Below are positions 34,378 through 46,279 of a stretch of 64,000 nucleotides of DNA, piece by piece. The position numbers and the translations under genes were made by a program. This DNA comes from Turnera subulata. Its lineage: Eukaryota > Streptophyta > Magnoliopsida > Malpighiales > Passifloraceae. The stretch is from the NCBI GenBank assembly GCA_028386065.3, contig JAKUCV010007742.1, forward strand, positions 65,531 to 129,530, given 5' to 3'. How positions within the stretch are numbered: position 1 is the stretch's first letter; every line of letters begins with the position of its first letter. The notes beneath the pieces are model-generated. The model did no database searches and had not been told where the DNA came from. It saw only the letters and a program-made list of their open reading frames with translations.

Positions 34378-37300
34378 TGAGACGCCCCGTCCCGTAATTA
34401 CCGTACACAGTAAACATGTGCCGGAACTGTGACAACCCAGCCCAACATGGCTCAGCATACAGTGTTTACAACAACAACTCGACCCCAACGGCCCAATATA
34501 ACAAGCGTCAATAATAATAAAACCGGCCCAATGGCCCAACAACAATAATGTTATGCACAGCGGAAGACTTTAACTCACATAAACACTGTAAGCAACAACA
34601 ATATGGCCCTACGGCCCAACGGCAAAATAAACAGCACAGCGGAAGACTTAACGACTCACAATGACTCTGTATGCAACCCATGATGCAACTAATGGATCCG
34701 AGTCCTGTCCAAGGGTTAACGCCGCAGCCTATCTGGAATGCAATATACCTGAACCACAAATAACTCAACCTACGGGATGAAAGCCCGCAGGTGAGGGGTG
34801 AGTCCGAAGTGCCCACCGGGTAAACCCATAAGCAAATATACATATACATACACCGTAAATAATCCAAGTCCCAACACAACAACTAACCAAGGTTCTCACG
34901 AACCTTAAATACACACTGGTGATTCTAGACACGCTATTCCAATTTTATTATCAGGGCCCCTATCACAAGCTAAATGATGGTCGCCGCCTGGTAGTCAAGC
35001 TAGCTAGCCCGTGGACCCCTCCCCGGTACCTCCACGTAATAACTGGCACAGACAGGGAGCAGGACCAACCACTAACTCTCCCCCAGTGCCCAAATAATAA
35101 CAATAACTTGGTACAGACAGGGAGCAGGCACCAGCCACTAACTCTCCCCCAGCACCATAATCTAAGACTACCATCTGGCTGTTCCAACATTTAACTGTGA
35201 CTTACTAGATGTCTAAGTGTATTCAATTTTATTATTTCCTTTTTCCTCGACTAGTCACTACTTCTCTATCACCCAACCATTATCTCATTATCCCGAGCAG
35301 GCTCGCAGCCTCTCCGCTCGTCTGGATAATAATCAATACCATACTGTCATCACATAATAGTACCCCCGGTACTCAACTCACACAATTCCACAGTCAACAA
35401 CAGCAATAGTCTTACTTATATCCACAATTCCAACATCATCAATTAAACCAACAGCAACAATAATCTCAACAACATCAACGACAACAGTTATCAACTTAAT
35501 TCATCACACAACAGACAAAACACAGCCACAAAGAGTTATCCAAGCATATAACACAACAGCCACAAAGTTTCATACCAGCAATTGGCACATATAGCAACCA
35601 AACAGCAACTTGATATCACGGGATGTAAATAAATATTTACGTAACCTCACCTTAGCCGATTACTCAACTCTGGAAACATCAATCGGTCCAAAGCCGGTTC
35701 CACAGGAACTGTTCGATATCAAACCTATACAACAAAACAACTTGCTCACATAAATGCACATAATCGGTACTCTATGATGCCCAAACTGCGAAATTACCCA
35801 TCTCGGTTCTTTTTCGATATTATTATCTTTTACCGAAAATAATTACCCGTACGTAATTCCGAATATAATTTCGGTACCATACTTTAATTAGAACTCTTTT
35901 CAAAATAATTTCATAAAATAACTATAATTATCCAAACTAATAATTACTATAATTTTTCTGAAAATTATAACATACGTATATATTTTCCATAATATTTCTA
36001 TAAAAATTATCATACTTTCCAAAATATAATTCCCAAGTATTATTATTTTTTAGAAGACTCTATTTTCAGAAAGTATAATCATATACACTTATTTTCTGAA
36101 ATAAATACGAATTTATAAATATAAATATTTCCCAACGGTAAAATACTTTTACCAGTAATAATAATATCAAAATAATTATAAGTTTAAGAAGGATTAATTA
36201 TTTATGCCATATACATATTCCCATAAGTATTTCCATAAATTTCCAATATATTACATATATATATTCAGATTTCTATTTCTTTTTATTTATAATACATTTT
36301 ATTTTTTTATTATTATTATTCTTAATTGGACTGGGCATGAACAGAACTAACCCAGGCTTGAACAGGACCAGCCCAGATGTCCAGCCCACGCCCAGAACAA
36401 TCGACCCAGCCCGAAACCACTAGCCCAAATAACAGCCCACAAGCCTGACTATTCAGCCCACCACGGCCCGAACCGAAAGAACCCCAGCCCACCTATCAAA
36501 ACCAACCCCAACTAAACACCTAAGCCCAACCCAAACAAAATCCAAAACTAAAACCCAACAACTCAACAAACCCAAACCCACATGCATATTTACAGCCCAA
36601 GGTTGTGTCTTCTTGAACCTTGGTGCACCGTGCTCACCTAGTGCGGGTCGACGGCGGCGGGAGCGGGCGGTAGCATGGGAGCAGGGGCGAACGAGGCGGC
36701 GTACTGCAGCCTGAGGGGAGCTCGGGGCGACGGTGACGAGGGGAAAGGAAGGACCGGCTTTCTGGGCGTCGGCTGCGGCCTGCTCGTGACGGACAGCGTC
36801 GGCGGCGCTGCAGACGGCTCGGGGAGGAGGAGAACCCAGACGGCGCTGCTGCAGGCGGTCTCCGGTGGCGTCTGTGGTGGTTGTTGGCGTCGCGCGCGAG
36901 GTGAGGAAGTGGGGGCTGGTGGCCGGCGGTGTGTCTACGTCGAGAGGTGTGGTTGTGTGTGTAGGTGGCGGTGAAGGGTGTGGCCGGTCGCGCGAGCAGG
37001 GCGGCAGTGGTGGTGGCTTGCCTCGACAGTGACAGAAACGAGGAGGAGGGGAAGGGAGGTGGCTGGGGGCGGTGTTTGGTGGCGGTGGCAGCGGGTGGTG
37101 TGGTGTGTGTTTGTTGCAGGTCTTGGAAAATAAAGAAGAAGAGAGGAATGAGAGGAAAAGAAATAAAAGAAACAAAGAAGGAGAAGAGAGGGGGTCACGG
37201 GTGAGAAGACAAAGGAAGGTGGGGCAGGCGGCGATCGTCACGGGCGGGAGAAAGGAAGACGACAGGGGAGGAGAGAAAAGAAAGAAAAAAAAAAGAGAAA

Positions 37301-37622
37301 AGAGAAAAGAGAAAAGAAGAAAGAAAAGGAAGAAAAGGAAGAAGACAAGGGCATAGTCGTAATTTTCCGTCCCGAGTCCGAAAATATGACTTGGGCTCGG
37401 AAAGTCCGATTAATTCTCCCGAGCGTCGACCAACTCTCAGAACTGAAAACCGAGGCTCGGTTAGCCAGAAAGATACTCCCGAGCGCGGGAAAATTCTCGG
37501 TTTCGAAAAACGACTCCCGTTTTACCGTGAATTAATTACCCAAGGTTAATTCAACAGTAAATCACGGTAAAACAATTTCTACAGTCCCGGTAAAAATCAA
37601 AAATTTTACCCGGGCTGTTACA
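34378..37622 (-). mobile_element. giant solo LTR, 3245 bp (family A, copy 2)
   Basis: On the minus strand it starts TGTAACAGCCCGGGTAAAATT and ends GGGGCGTCTCA, matching the ends of the LTR at 6060. It is flanked by a perfect 5-bp duplicate TAGAG (34373-34377, 37623-37627). It shares with copy 1 the conserved block (34762-34817: ACGGGATGAAA..CCGCAGG..GAGTCCGAAGTG) and, in the same relative place, a GC-rich then C+T-rich stretch (36640-37350 on the plus strand), source of false ORFs at 36453-37356. It has its own tandem repeat near 35043-35165 (two units of about 63 bp around ACAGACAGGGAGCAG). No internal domain. Confidence 0.85.
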
Positions 37623-37719
37623 TAGAGAGAGAATTTTTTTTTTTGAACTTTTGAGGAAGATTGTTAGAAGAATGCTTGATATTTAACAATTAATCTCAAG
37701 TTTACATAAATGTCCGAAA

Positions 37720-38275
37720 AATACATAAATGTCCCCAGGCTTAATTTCCACTAAAATTTTATCTTTGATTGATTATGGACTGCATACTAATACTCAGTAG
37801 CATTAGCAAACTTGGATCCAATGTGTTGAACAAAATGTGTGTGACATTAACAACCCTTTACAACCTCTTTTCTTAGATCAAACTCATCATTACATGCTAA
37901 AAAATTATCCCTTGCACCACCAGCCAACAGTTTGACATTCTTTTTTTGGTCGAAACCGGAAAGTATATTAAGAAAATATACGTGAGCTCAATACATGATT
38001 AGAAGTCGGTAGCTCAAATCGACTTCTATCTTATACAAGAAACATGATAAAACATAAAATACATTACATGACAGGGGATCAAAGTCCCTAACATGTAAAA
38101 ACTGAAAAGGCTCAAGAAACTGGCTGAGATGTAACTGATACGGGTAACGTCGAAATCCGGAGGAGTGGATCGATTTATTTGAAGTCCAGCCCCTTGCTTG
38201 ACATTCTTGACATTCTTCGAGTGTTGTTTGAAGTCCACTCCCTTGCTTTTATTCTACATGGAATACAACTATTAT
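37720..38275 (-). pseudogene. pectinesterase-inhibitor-domain remnant A
   Basis: Similar to the better preserved remnant at 38970-39700: TTGAACAAAATGTGTGTGAC, then AGATCAAACTCATCATTACATG, then ACCACCAGCCAACA, and after the inserted LINE piece CCCTTGCTTTTAT. No open frame. It is split by a retroelement fragment at 37942-38197. Confidence 0.6.
37942..38197 (-). mobile_element. LINE-type retroelement fragment within remnant A
   Basis: The left end is a T tract (minus-strand A tail) preceded by TTGACATTCT (37932-37941). The right end is followed by TTGACATTCT at 38198-38207, which repeats once more at 38207-38216. Body and tail resemble the LINE piece at 68-239 in layout but not in sequence, so it is probably another family. 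Confidence 0.5.
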
Positions 38276-38311
38276 TTTATAATTACTATTTATCTCGGTT
38301 TTCTTTTTTAG

Positions 38312-38590
38312 AATTGTAGGAGTTAGTGGGGAACGATTTATTGCCCGTGGCATTAGATTCCAAAACACTATCGGTGCACAAAAATGGCACGGCGGTAGCA
38401 CTAAGCTCGGGCACAAATTATTCGGTTTTCCACCTATGTGGCTTTGAAGGGTATCAAGCTACCTTGAATATCCACATAGGTTATCAATTCTACCGTGAGT
38501 GTGAAATCCATGGCATGGTGGATTTCATCTTCGGATTTGCACCAGTGGTTTTCCAACACTGCACCATCCATGTGCAGAAACCAATGGAGG
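38312..38590 (+). pseudogene. pectinesterase catalytic-domain fragment, left copy
   Basis: After an AG acceptor it encodes VSGERFIARGIRFQNT, then after a frameshift SGTNYSVFHLCGFEGYQATLN and GMVDFIFGFAPVVFQHCT. These match the pectin methylesterase core (normally QDTLY and GTVDFIFG). The N-terminal pro-region and the C-terminal third are absent. It is a duplicate of 44589-44880. Confidence 0.85.
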
Positions 38591-38969
38591 CAAGAATGAA
38601 TATCCTACACAAGCATATAACTATGCAAGCCCAAAAATCACTTTGAGTATACATCCTATATAACCATATGTAAAAAGAAAATAGTGAGTGGCAAGAATGA
38701 ATATACTAAAATTTATTAAAAAACAAAACCCAAAAATGAGGTAACTAAGACTGGAAAGTTCTCAAAGTAATCCAACAAAGAATGGTTGGTTGGTTTGGGA
38801 AGATAGTCAATTAGTCATGGATACATTTTTCTTCGCGTCACCACCGACATGTTGTCTTATTTTTTAGACCAAAACTTAAATCTCTTCCAAGTGAGCCCTT
38901 ATTTAATTGATCGAGATTTGAGAATACAGGTGAAAGTATACATACAAAAAAAGGTACAAGTATACGTGC

Positions 38970-39700
38970 CTCCATAAAAATTTTGGCTTAATTTCCAGTA
39001 AGATTTTATTTTTGACAATTTATATTATAAAATTGATTCATCCACCATTTACTAAGGATAACTAAGACTCTCAGTTTAACAACCTCCTTCCATAGATCAA
39101 ACTCATCATTACATGTTGCGAAATTATCCCCTGTACCACCAGCCAACACATCCAATATGTTGAACAAAATATGTGTAACATTAACAACCCTAGAGATAAC
39201 TAAGGCCTTCAGTTTAACAACCTCCTTTCTTAGATCAAACTCATCATTACATGTTACGAAATTATCCCCTCCACCACCAGCCAACACCTCCGGCCCCTTG
39301 CTTTTATACATGATGTCGAGCTCGCCACTTAATTCGATAAGGGAGCTCACGTTAAGACTAAACATTTCAAAACAAGAACTGAGGAGGCCCGTCTCTATAA
39401 ATGTAAGTCCCTTCATCTTCTTGAAGTTGTCCATTAATGTCATGGTGTACTGAACATTGGCTGGAATCACGTTCACGGCAGTGTAGATGAATCGACGATT
39501 GCTCTCTTGGATTGAAGGGGCATAAGGTGAGAGAGACTCGACACACATTGAAGGATTAGTGGTGACATTGCATGACACATTGATGAATTCTTGAGTAATA
39601 ATAGTAGTACCTATTGGACTACAACGGGAGCTACTGATTGCGATGATGCGCTTGCAATGTACAGAATTGAGAGAATTGGCGAAACTATAAAGAAATTTGC
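38970..39700 (-). pseudogene. pectinesterase inhibitor (PMEI) pseudogene B
   Basis: On the minus strand: ATG near 39700 with a signal-peptide-like MANFFIVSPILSILYIASAS, then a stop/frameshift near 39615, then FINVSCNVTTNPSMCVESLS and further PMEI-like helix sequence to about 39006. A stretch around AGG.GDNF.TCNDEFDL.KEVVKL is repeated twice in the ORF, and a third time in remnant A at about 37810-37930. PMEIs are secreted and block pectin methylesterases; this copy cannot be functional unless the frameshift is a sequence error. Alternatively it is the detached, inverted pro-region of the nearby pectinesterase. Confidence 0.75.
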
Positions 39701-41022
39701 CATACTCTTACAACTAATTACTATAGCTAGTTGTTGATTATTATATATTCTCGATGGAACAAATAGTGGATGACAATGTGTTCATGTGATTGATGTTGGG
39801 CTTTGGAATGTATATATAGAGGAGAGGAAACATTATTGTAAAAAAATTAACTATAACGAAACTCCTCTTTGTATAGTTAATTTGTTTTCCAAATTTAGGC
39901 GTGCGTGATCTAGTGACATAAAGATATATATTTTTTTTCTCAAAAAAAATTCTTTTTGTCAAAATGGTCACCAACTATAGATTTGAAAATGGCAAGCATA
40001 TCCAACATTTAAAAATGGTAACTAAGACTATGAAAAAAAAACCCATGGATTTCTTTCCTTTTATGTTTATTTCTTTCTTAGTTTTAAGCCTATAATTTAA
40101 AAACGAATGTTTCTATCTTGTGCATATGGCAACATGTAAGATGTCAAAAAGCGAAAGCAAAATTTTTTGATTCTTCCAGAAAATTAATACCATGTTAAAA
40201 AATTTATTAGTGACTAAATTAACGTTTTTTTTTATTTTACGAAGTAATTTTTTAAGATTAATTTTCTACGTTTATGTCTTAAATTTAGTCAAATATGATT
40301 TATGTACCGATTTTATTTTGCTAAACCCCAAAAAAATTGTTGTAATCGTGTTAAATCTTTCTAGATTCTTTATTTGGGAATAAATCTTTATGGATTTAAC
40401 AGATATGATGAACAAAGATCTGCGACAGGTTTAGATTTATATATATATAAATAACAAATATTAATTTTGAACAAATTTGTAAAATTGGGTAAGTTGATCT
40501 AAAATTAAAAAATAAAAGAGTAAATCTTCACAAAATTGCAAATTAAAGTATATAATTAAACCAAATTGAATCGGAAAATTAGACAAATTACAGGGAGCAG
40601 TTTTAACTTTCCCTTTTGTTTTAAAGAACGCAAACTACGTGTCGTCTATGTCTCGTGATTGGGCCAACCCAAGTGCAACAATGTCAAGCCCACCAATGCG
40701 GCAAGTCGGTGCAGTTGCTAGTGGCATAATTCGCAATTTTCTCAAATGGCTGAGCCTATTCCTGTCCAAAATAAAGCATAGTAAAAACAAACGAAGCAAA
40801 ACAGCGCTCGATTTTTCTCTCCGTACCGACAGGGGATTGTGTTCTTTAGTTTCGCCGCCAATAACTAAAAACCCGTCTTCTTCTCCCTCTGCCTCTCTCT
40901 ATATAAACACGATACAGGATATTATCAAGCCCAGAGTCTTCACAAACAAGCAAAACAAATTCAAGAACCGAATTTTCCAACAACAAAGAACAAAAAGATC
41001 CAATCCTAAGGCTTTTGCAGGG
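39701..41022. other. intergenic, ALKBH9 upstream region
   Basis: AT-rich. The ALKBH9-proximal part 40450-40800 is duplicated at 33651-33966. The ALKBH9 5' UTR probably occupies the last 100-200 bp. No other gene. Confidence 0.6.
40450..40800 (+). repeat. duplicated ALKBH9 upstream region, right copy
   Basis: Partner of 33651-33966, lying about 6.8 kb away in direct orientation. Here it is followed by the expressed-looking leader and ALKBH9 exon 1. Confidence 0.85.
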
Positions 41023-43120
41023 ATGAGTGAAGAGTTGGGTCCAGGGAAGAACGGGGCTTTAATGGAACTCTTGAAGGGAATGGAGCGCGAGGAGATTTTG
41101 GAGCTCTTCTCCTCTGTAGAGTTCTGCCAACACTGCAGGGATGCTATGGAGTCTCGTATTCACAAGCTCGTTGAGGGTAAGATATATAATCTCTTCATTT
41201 GCATGCATGAAACATGCAACGAATTAGTCTTTTCTGTGTAAAAGTTCGATTCTTGAAATTCAAACGGTGTCGGTAGCTTGGTAATGAAGCTGCTATACCT
41301 TTTTTATGAAGGATGTGGTGCTTTCAAAGTTGTGGTGTTCGAACTGTTTAGGAGTGTAGGAGGATGAATTGATCATTGTTCCTTGTGATCATTAGAATTC
41401 TACAATTTTTCTACTTGTTCTTTGTTTTCAGGAACTACTTTTTGTGTTGGTGTTTTATTATCAACTTTGATTTACTTCCTCTTCTTGAAGTAAAGAAAAT
41501 TGAGGCTAATTTGATATTATCTTCTTCTTATTGTAGAAAAAGGAGAGAACACACCATCCAGGTCCAATGGTGGCACTGCTGCTTGGTCGCCTGCATCAGT
41601 AAACAGCCGGCAGAGTCCAGCTGATCGTTCAGCTTCTGCAATGTCGCTGCATAATGGGCTTGTTGGAGCATTACCTGTATCGAATAATGGTGTTTCGGAG
41701 GAAGAGAAGGAGAGGACTGGGCTGGCAAAAGTTGGGAGGAAGAAAGATTTTGTTCATATGGAGAGGGTGAATGGTAAACCAACAAATATCCTTGAAGGGC
41801 TAGAGCTTCACACCGAGGTTTTTGATGCAGAGGAGCAGAAGGCAATTGTTGATTGTGTTTACAATCTGCAGCGGATGGGACGGAAACGGCAACTTAGAGG
41901 TATGTGTTAGAGAAACAAAACTTGTTCTTTAAATGCAGATGTATATGACTGGAAGATAGTAAGTGACTTACTAAAGATTTGATTTTGTTGGTATATCTCA
42001 GCACGCACATATTCAGAACCACAAAGATGGATGCGTGGCAAGGGAAGGGTGACAATACAATTTGGCTGCTGTTACAACTACGCAATGGTACTTTTTCTAC
42101 TCTTCTTTAAGCGTCTTTCTCTCACTTTTTTGCTGCATCTTTTAATAATTGCATTGAACTGAGCATCTCAATTTGTTTTCAATCTTTTGCAGGACAAAAA
42201 TGGGAGGCCCCCAGGTATAATTAGAGATGAAGAAGTTGATCCTCTGCCACCCTTATTTAAGCAAATGATCAGGAGATTGGTCAAGTTTCATGTTCTGCCT
42301 CCTACCTGCATTCCCAACAGCTGCATTGTGAATATATATGAAGAAGGAGACTGCATTCCTCCTCACATCGATCATCACGACTTTCTTCGGCCTTTTTGCA
42401 CCGTGTCGTTCTTGACGGAAGCCAATATACTCTTTGGTACAAATTTGAAGGCGGTAGCTGCAGGAGAGTTCTCTGGCCCTGTCTCCGTACCTTTACCCTG
42501 CGGGTATGCATTCTGTATATTTTTTTAACTAGTTCATCTATGATTACCTGTAGCATGTTGTACAATATGGATGTTGTGCTTCCAAAATCATCTAAATTTT
42601 TGATCTATCATGCTTGTGTATTGTTTATTCAATACATTGCAGATCGGTCCTTGTACTAAATGGCAATGGAGCTGACATTGCTAAGCACTGTGTGCCCGGG
42701 GTCCCAGCTAAAAGGTATAGCAACCTGCCACTCCCATCAAAGCCATGCTCTTATTTTAACCCTTTTGTGGCCTAACACTGATATTTGTCTACTCTCATTT
42801 TTTACAGGATTTCCATAACTTTTAGGAAGATGGATGATAGCAAACTACCTTACAAGTTTGCACCAGACCCTGAGCTAGAGGGGATTAATCCCATTGTATA
42901 TTCTTCCATGGCCAACCAGCATCAAAATCCTCCTGCATTGTACTCCATTGCAGAGGCACCAATCCAACAAAATGGTAATGGGAAACCCCAAGAGAATAAA
43001 TCTGAAATCTTTAGCACAAGGAACTCCACTCTCGGCATAGACCAAGATGCTTTTCCACCACTTGGGAGCACAAGTTCTTCAACCCGATCTAGGCCCAATG
43101 GAGCTGGATCAAAACAGTGA
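41023..43120 (+). CDS. ALKBH9: ALKBH9-type RNA N6-methyladenosine demethylase
   Basis: Six exons (41023-41176, 41537-41899, 42002-42087, 42193-42503, 42643-42714, 42808-43120) give 432 aa. AlkB family 2-oxoglutarate/Fe(II) dioxygenase: the HxD pair is His259 and Asp261 (PPHIDHHDF), the distal His320 is in AKHCVPG, and the 2-oxoglutarate-binding Arg is in RISITFRK (about 329-335). SFLTEANILFG and VLNGNGAD are typical of the plant ALKBH9A/B/C group, known m6A erasers acting on mRNA and on some viral RNAs. The ATG at 41023 is chosen by family similarity (short acidic helix EREEILELFSSVEFC follows); the frame stays open upstream to 40639. The Ser/Asn-rich C-tail looks disordered. Confidence 0.94.
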
Positions 43121-43753
43121 CCTGCCAGCGGTCCGCATGGAACTGCTCCATCAATTTTGTCCATTGATTTGGGTGTAATTTAGAATAAGTAAGGATGATT
43201 CTACGATATGTTATTGATAATTGGTACACGGTGAGAGGAGACAACTTGTATTTTATTGATAAGACGTACATTTGTTTTAATAACTAGTTAGTTGATGAAT
43301 AGCCATGAACAAGATCCATTTAAGATAATTCTCTTACAAAACATAGAGTGAGAGGAGACAACTTTGCACGGGTATCAATGGGCGACATGAAAAAGTAAAA
43401 AAGCTTTTAATGGAAATGGTAGAAAGGGTTCAAGGTAGTAGATGTGGCAAGGTAGTTATAGATATAAGAAATTAATAAATAAAATATAGTTCAATCATAA
43501 TAATGGATTAAAGACATTCGAATGACGACCATAACGGATGTCTGCTCAATCTGAAGGAAATTATGCGGAAGCTTTACAGAATTATTATATTAGTTATACG
43601 GTTAGTTAGGCTCTATTGGGAACTTAATTAGGGTACAAGCCTAATAAGCCGAAATACCACTAAACTCGAGCTCGAGTGGAGTTCGAGATTTTACAAAGCC
43701 GATTTTGAATAGCTCATGATTCATAAATAGGCTCAATAAGTATATATTATATA

Positions 43754-43802
<49 letters not shown>

Positions 43803-44588
43803 CAATTTATGTCTGGGTTAGATGAAGTGTTACTATCCACATTATTGTGTTGTTTGTTAAGAATTTTCTTGCCACTTAGTTAAATTTCCTTTTAATTTCT
43901 ACCTAAGAATCATGTTTTCATGAATAATCTATATATGAACAATGTGTGTGTATATATATACACTAAAAGGAATCTAAACAGTAAATAATAATTTAAATCC
44001 AAATAACATAGATATGAAAATTATATTCTCATATATTAAAATTAATGAAAGATTGTATTTTAAAACCTTGAATAATTTTTTTCATTGAATATAATATATG
44101 TAATGAAGTATCATCTACTAAATTATACAAGCACTTTTGAACTCAATCAATATGCATCTTTTCTATTAATATATACACTGTGTTTTATCTTTGATGTACT
44201 ATATTTCTATTGATTTATTGTAACCTTTCCTTAGGTAAAAAATAAAAAATCCTTTGGCATGAGTACTTTGCTTTTTATATGAAAAAATATTAAACAAGTA
44301 TTTTTTTCATATTAAAAGAAAAACAAAAAATGGAGGACAATAATGTAATCCAATTAGAGGTAATGCACATAGTAATACTTAATATTATAACTTCTAATCA
44401 CTTCCCTAATTGAATTAATGGAATTATAAACCAATCATAATTATTTTTAGAATTCTAAAACACTAATAAATAATCTTCTTTAAATTTCTTACACAATTCA
44501 ATTTGAAAAGATACAACCACTATTTTGTCATTACTATTTGCTTGTCTTATATCATTTCCTCCACTTTTTTCTCAGTTTTCCGTTTTAG
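43121..44588. other. AT-rich intergenic region
   Basis: ALKBH9 3' flank up to the second pectinesterase remnant. It includes a long AT microsatellite and no gene. Confidence 0.6.
43759..43798. repeat. (AT)20 microsatellite
   Basis: An uninterrupted AT dinucleotide run of about 40 bp, likely length-polymorphic. Confidence 0.95.
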
Positions 44589-45290
44589 AATTGCAAGAGT
44601 TAGTAGGGAACTATTTATTGCCCGTGGTATTACATTCCAAAACATTGCCGGTCCACAAAATAGCATGGCGGTAGCACTAAGATCGGGAGCAAATTATTCG
44701 GTGTTCCACCTATGTGGCTTTGAAGGGTATCAAGATACCTTGAATGTCCACGGGTTATCAATTCTACCATGAATGTGAAATCCATGGCACGGTGGATTTC
44801 ATCTTCGGATTTACACCAATAGTCTTCAAAAACTGCACCATCTACGTGCGAAAGCCATTGGAGGGTCAACCGAATGTCATCCCAGCCCATGGGAAGTCTG
44901 AACTTGGAGACAACTTCGGGATTTTAATCCAAAATTCATTCGTTTTGGCTTCTCCGAAGCTCAAACCACTTGAACATTTGTTTCCAACCTACCTAGGGAG
45001 GCCGTGGCGGCCGTATTGACATATGGTGTTCATGGAAACCTATCTTGACACATTAATCAATCCTGCAGGTTGGTTAGCATTCAACGGTTCCTCAGGTCTC
45101 GATACACTCTACTACAGAGAGTACAAAAACACCAGACCTGGGCCTTCAACTACCGGAAGGGTTAAGTGGATTGGTTACCACGTAATCACCGATCCAACCG
45201 AAGCATCACACTTCATGGTGGCAAAATTCATTAATGGCGGCGAGGCGTGCTTGCCAAATACTAGTGTGCCGTATAGTCCGGGACTCCAGT
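44589..45290 (+). pseudogene. pectinesterase catalytic-domain pseudogene, right copy
   Basis: It encodes most of a pectin methylesterase domain: ELFIARGITFQNIAGPQ, SGANYSVFHLCGFEGYQDTLN, a frameshift near 44755, then GTVDFIFGFTPIVFKNCTIY, FPTYLGRPWRPY, an in-frame TGA at 45017-45019, then VFMETYLDTLINPAGWLAF and KWIGYHVITDPTEASHFMVAKF. The catalytic Asp in GTVDFIFG and the RPW motif remain, but the frameshift, the stop and the missing N-terminus make it a pseudogene. The normal stop after the PGL end is also lost. It is a duplicate of 38312-38590. Confidence 0.88.
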
Positions 45291-46038
45291 TTTGTTTAGT
45301 GCTTACACTAGTTGAATCGTGTTTGTTTGTAACGCTCAATGAGTCAATAATTTTTAATAATAGGATCTTAATTTGTATTCATATTCGTACCAGTGTAACT
45401 GATACTATAAATATAAAGACTATCCTGATTGTATTCATACCAGTGTAATAAATATACATCACAGAGCAACAGTGTGTAACTTACACTATAAAGATACACC
45501 TGTGCTCTGCTCAAACCTTTTCTATTATTACAATACTCAAAATAATTAATTTGAGCATAAGTGAAATGTTTTGTCAATATAGCAAGTTATTTATATTATG
45601 ATAGACAATAATAATCATAATTTACTTAGCTTCATTACTTATGTTCTGACCACATAAATATATTTATTAAGAATAATCTTTCAACTCATATGAAATTTAC
45701 GTAATTTTGGACTTACGTAATTTAGACATATTATTATATAAATAGTAATAATTTAGTTATAGAAAACAATTTGACTTCAATACCATCATATTTATTTTAA
45801 TTCGTGTTTCTTTTCTTTCTATTTTTAACTTCATATACATATTTAAAATTCATATTAAAATATATTGTATTTTTGTATTTCATTTTCTGCAGACATTATG
45901 CTAGTGCATTCTAAATTCAGTCATGCTTGTATTATATATATTGATTAGTCATTCAAAGTATTTCATTATGATCTTGGTAATCTTTTTTGCATAAGATTTT
46001 TTATTTCAAGACCCTGGTGCCAGTTTCACTAATTATTA

Positions 46039-46279
46039 CTCCCTCCATCTCGAAATAATTGACATTAAAAGGAAATGGTATTGTTCCTGAAAGATTGTCG
46101 CGGAGAGTACAACAAACATTAAATGAGTTTTTTTCCCTTGTTTATTAAACCTTTATCTTACTAAATAATTAAGGGAGTATATTATCTTATTTAAAAGCAA
46201 AATATAGGTAATATAGCCATTTATTCCTAGTAGCATATTAAATACATCCCTTAATTAGTGTACAAATTCCTGGAGGGAG
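46039..46279. mobile_element. Stowaway-like MITE (Tc1/mariner type)
   Basis: 241 bp bounded by CTCCCTCC and GGAGGGAG, the classic Stowaway ends, with TA on the left and TG (mutated TA) on the right. AT-rich inside and non-coding. Confidence 0.75.

Noticed and set aside
36453..37356. 262-aa minus-strand ORF and Lys/Arg-rich plus-strand ORFs as genes
   Set aside because: Compositional ORFs in the second solo LTR, with no conserved domain.
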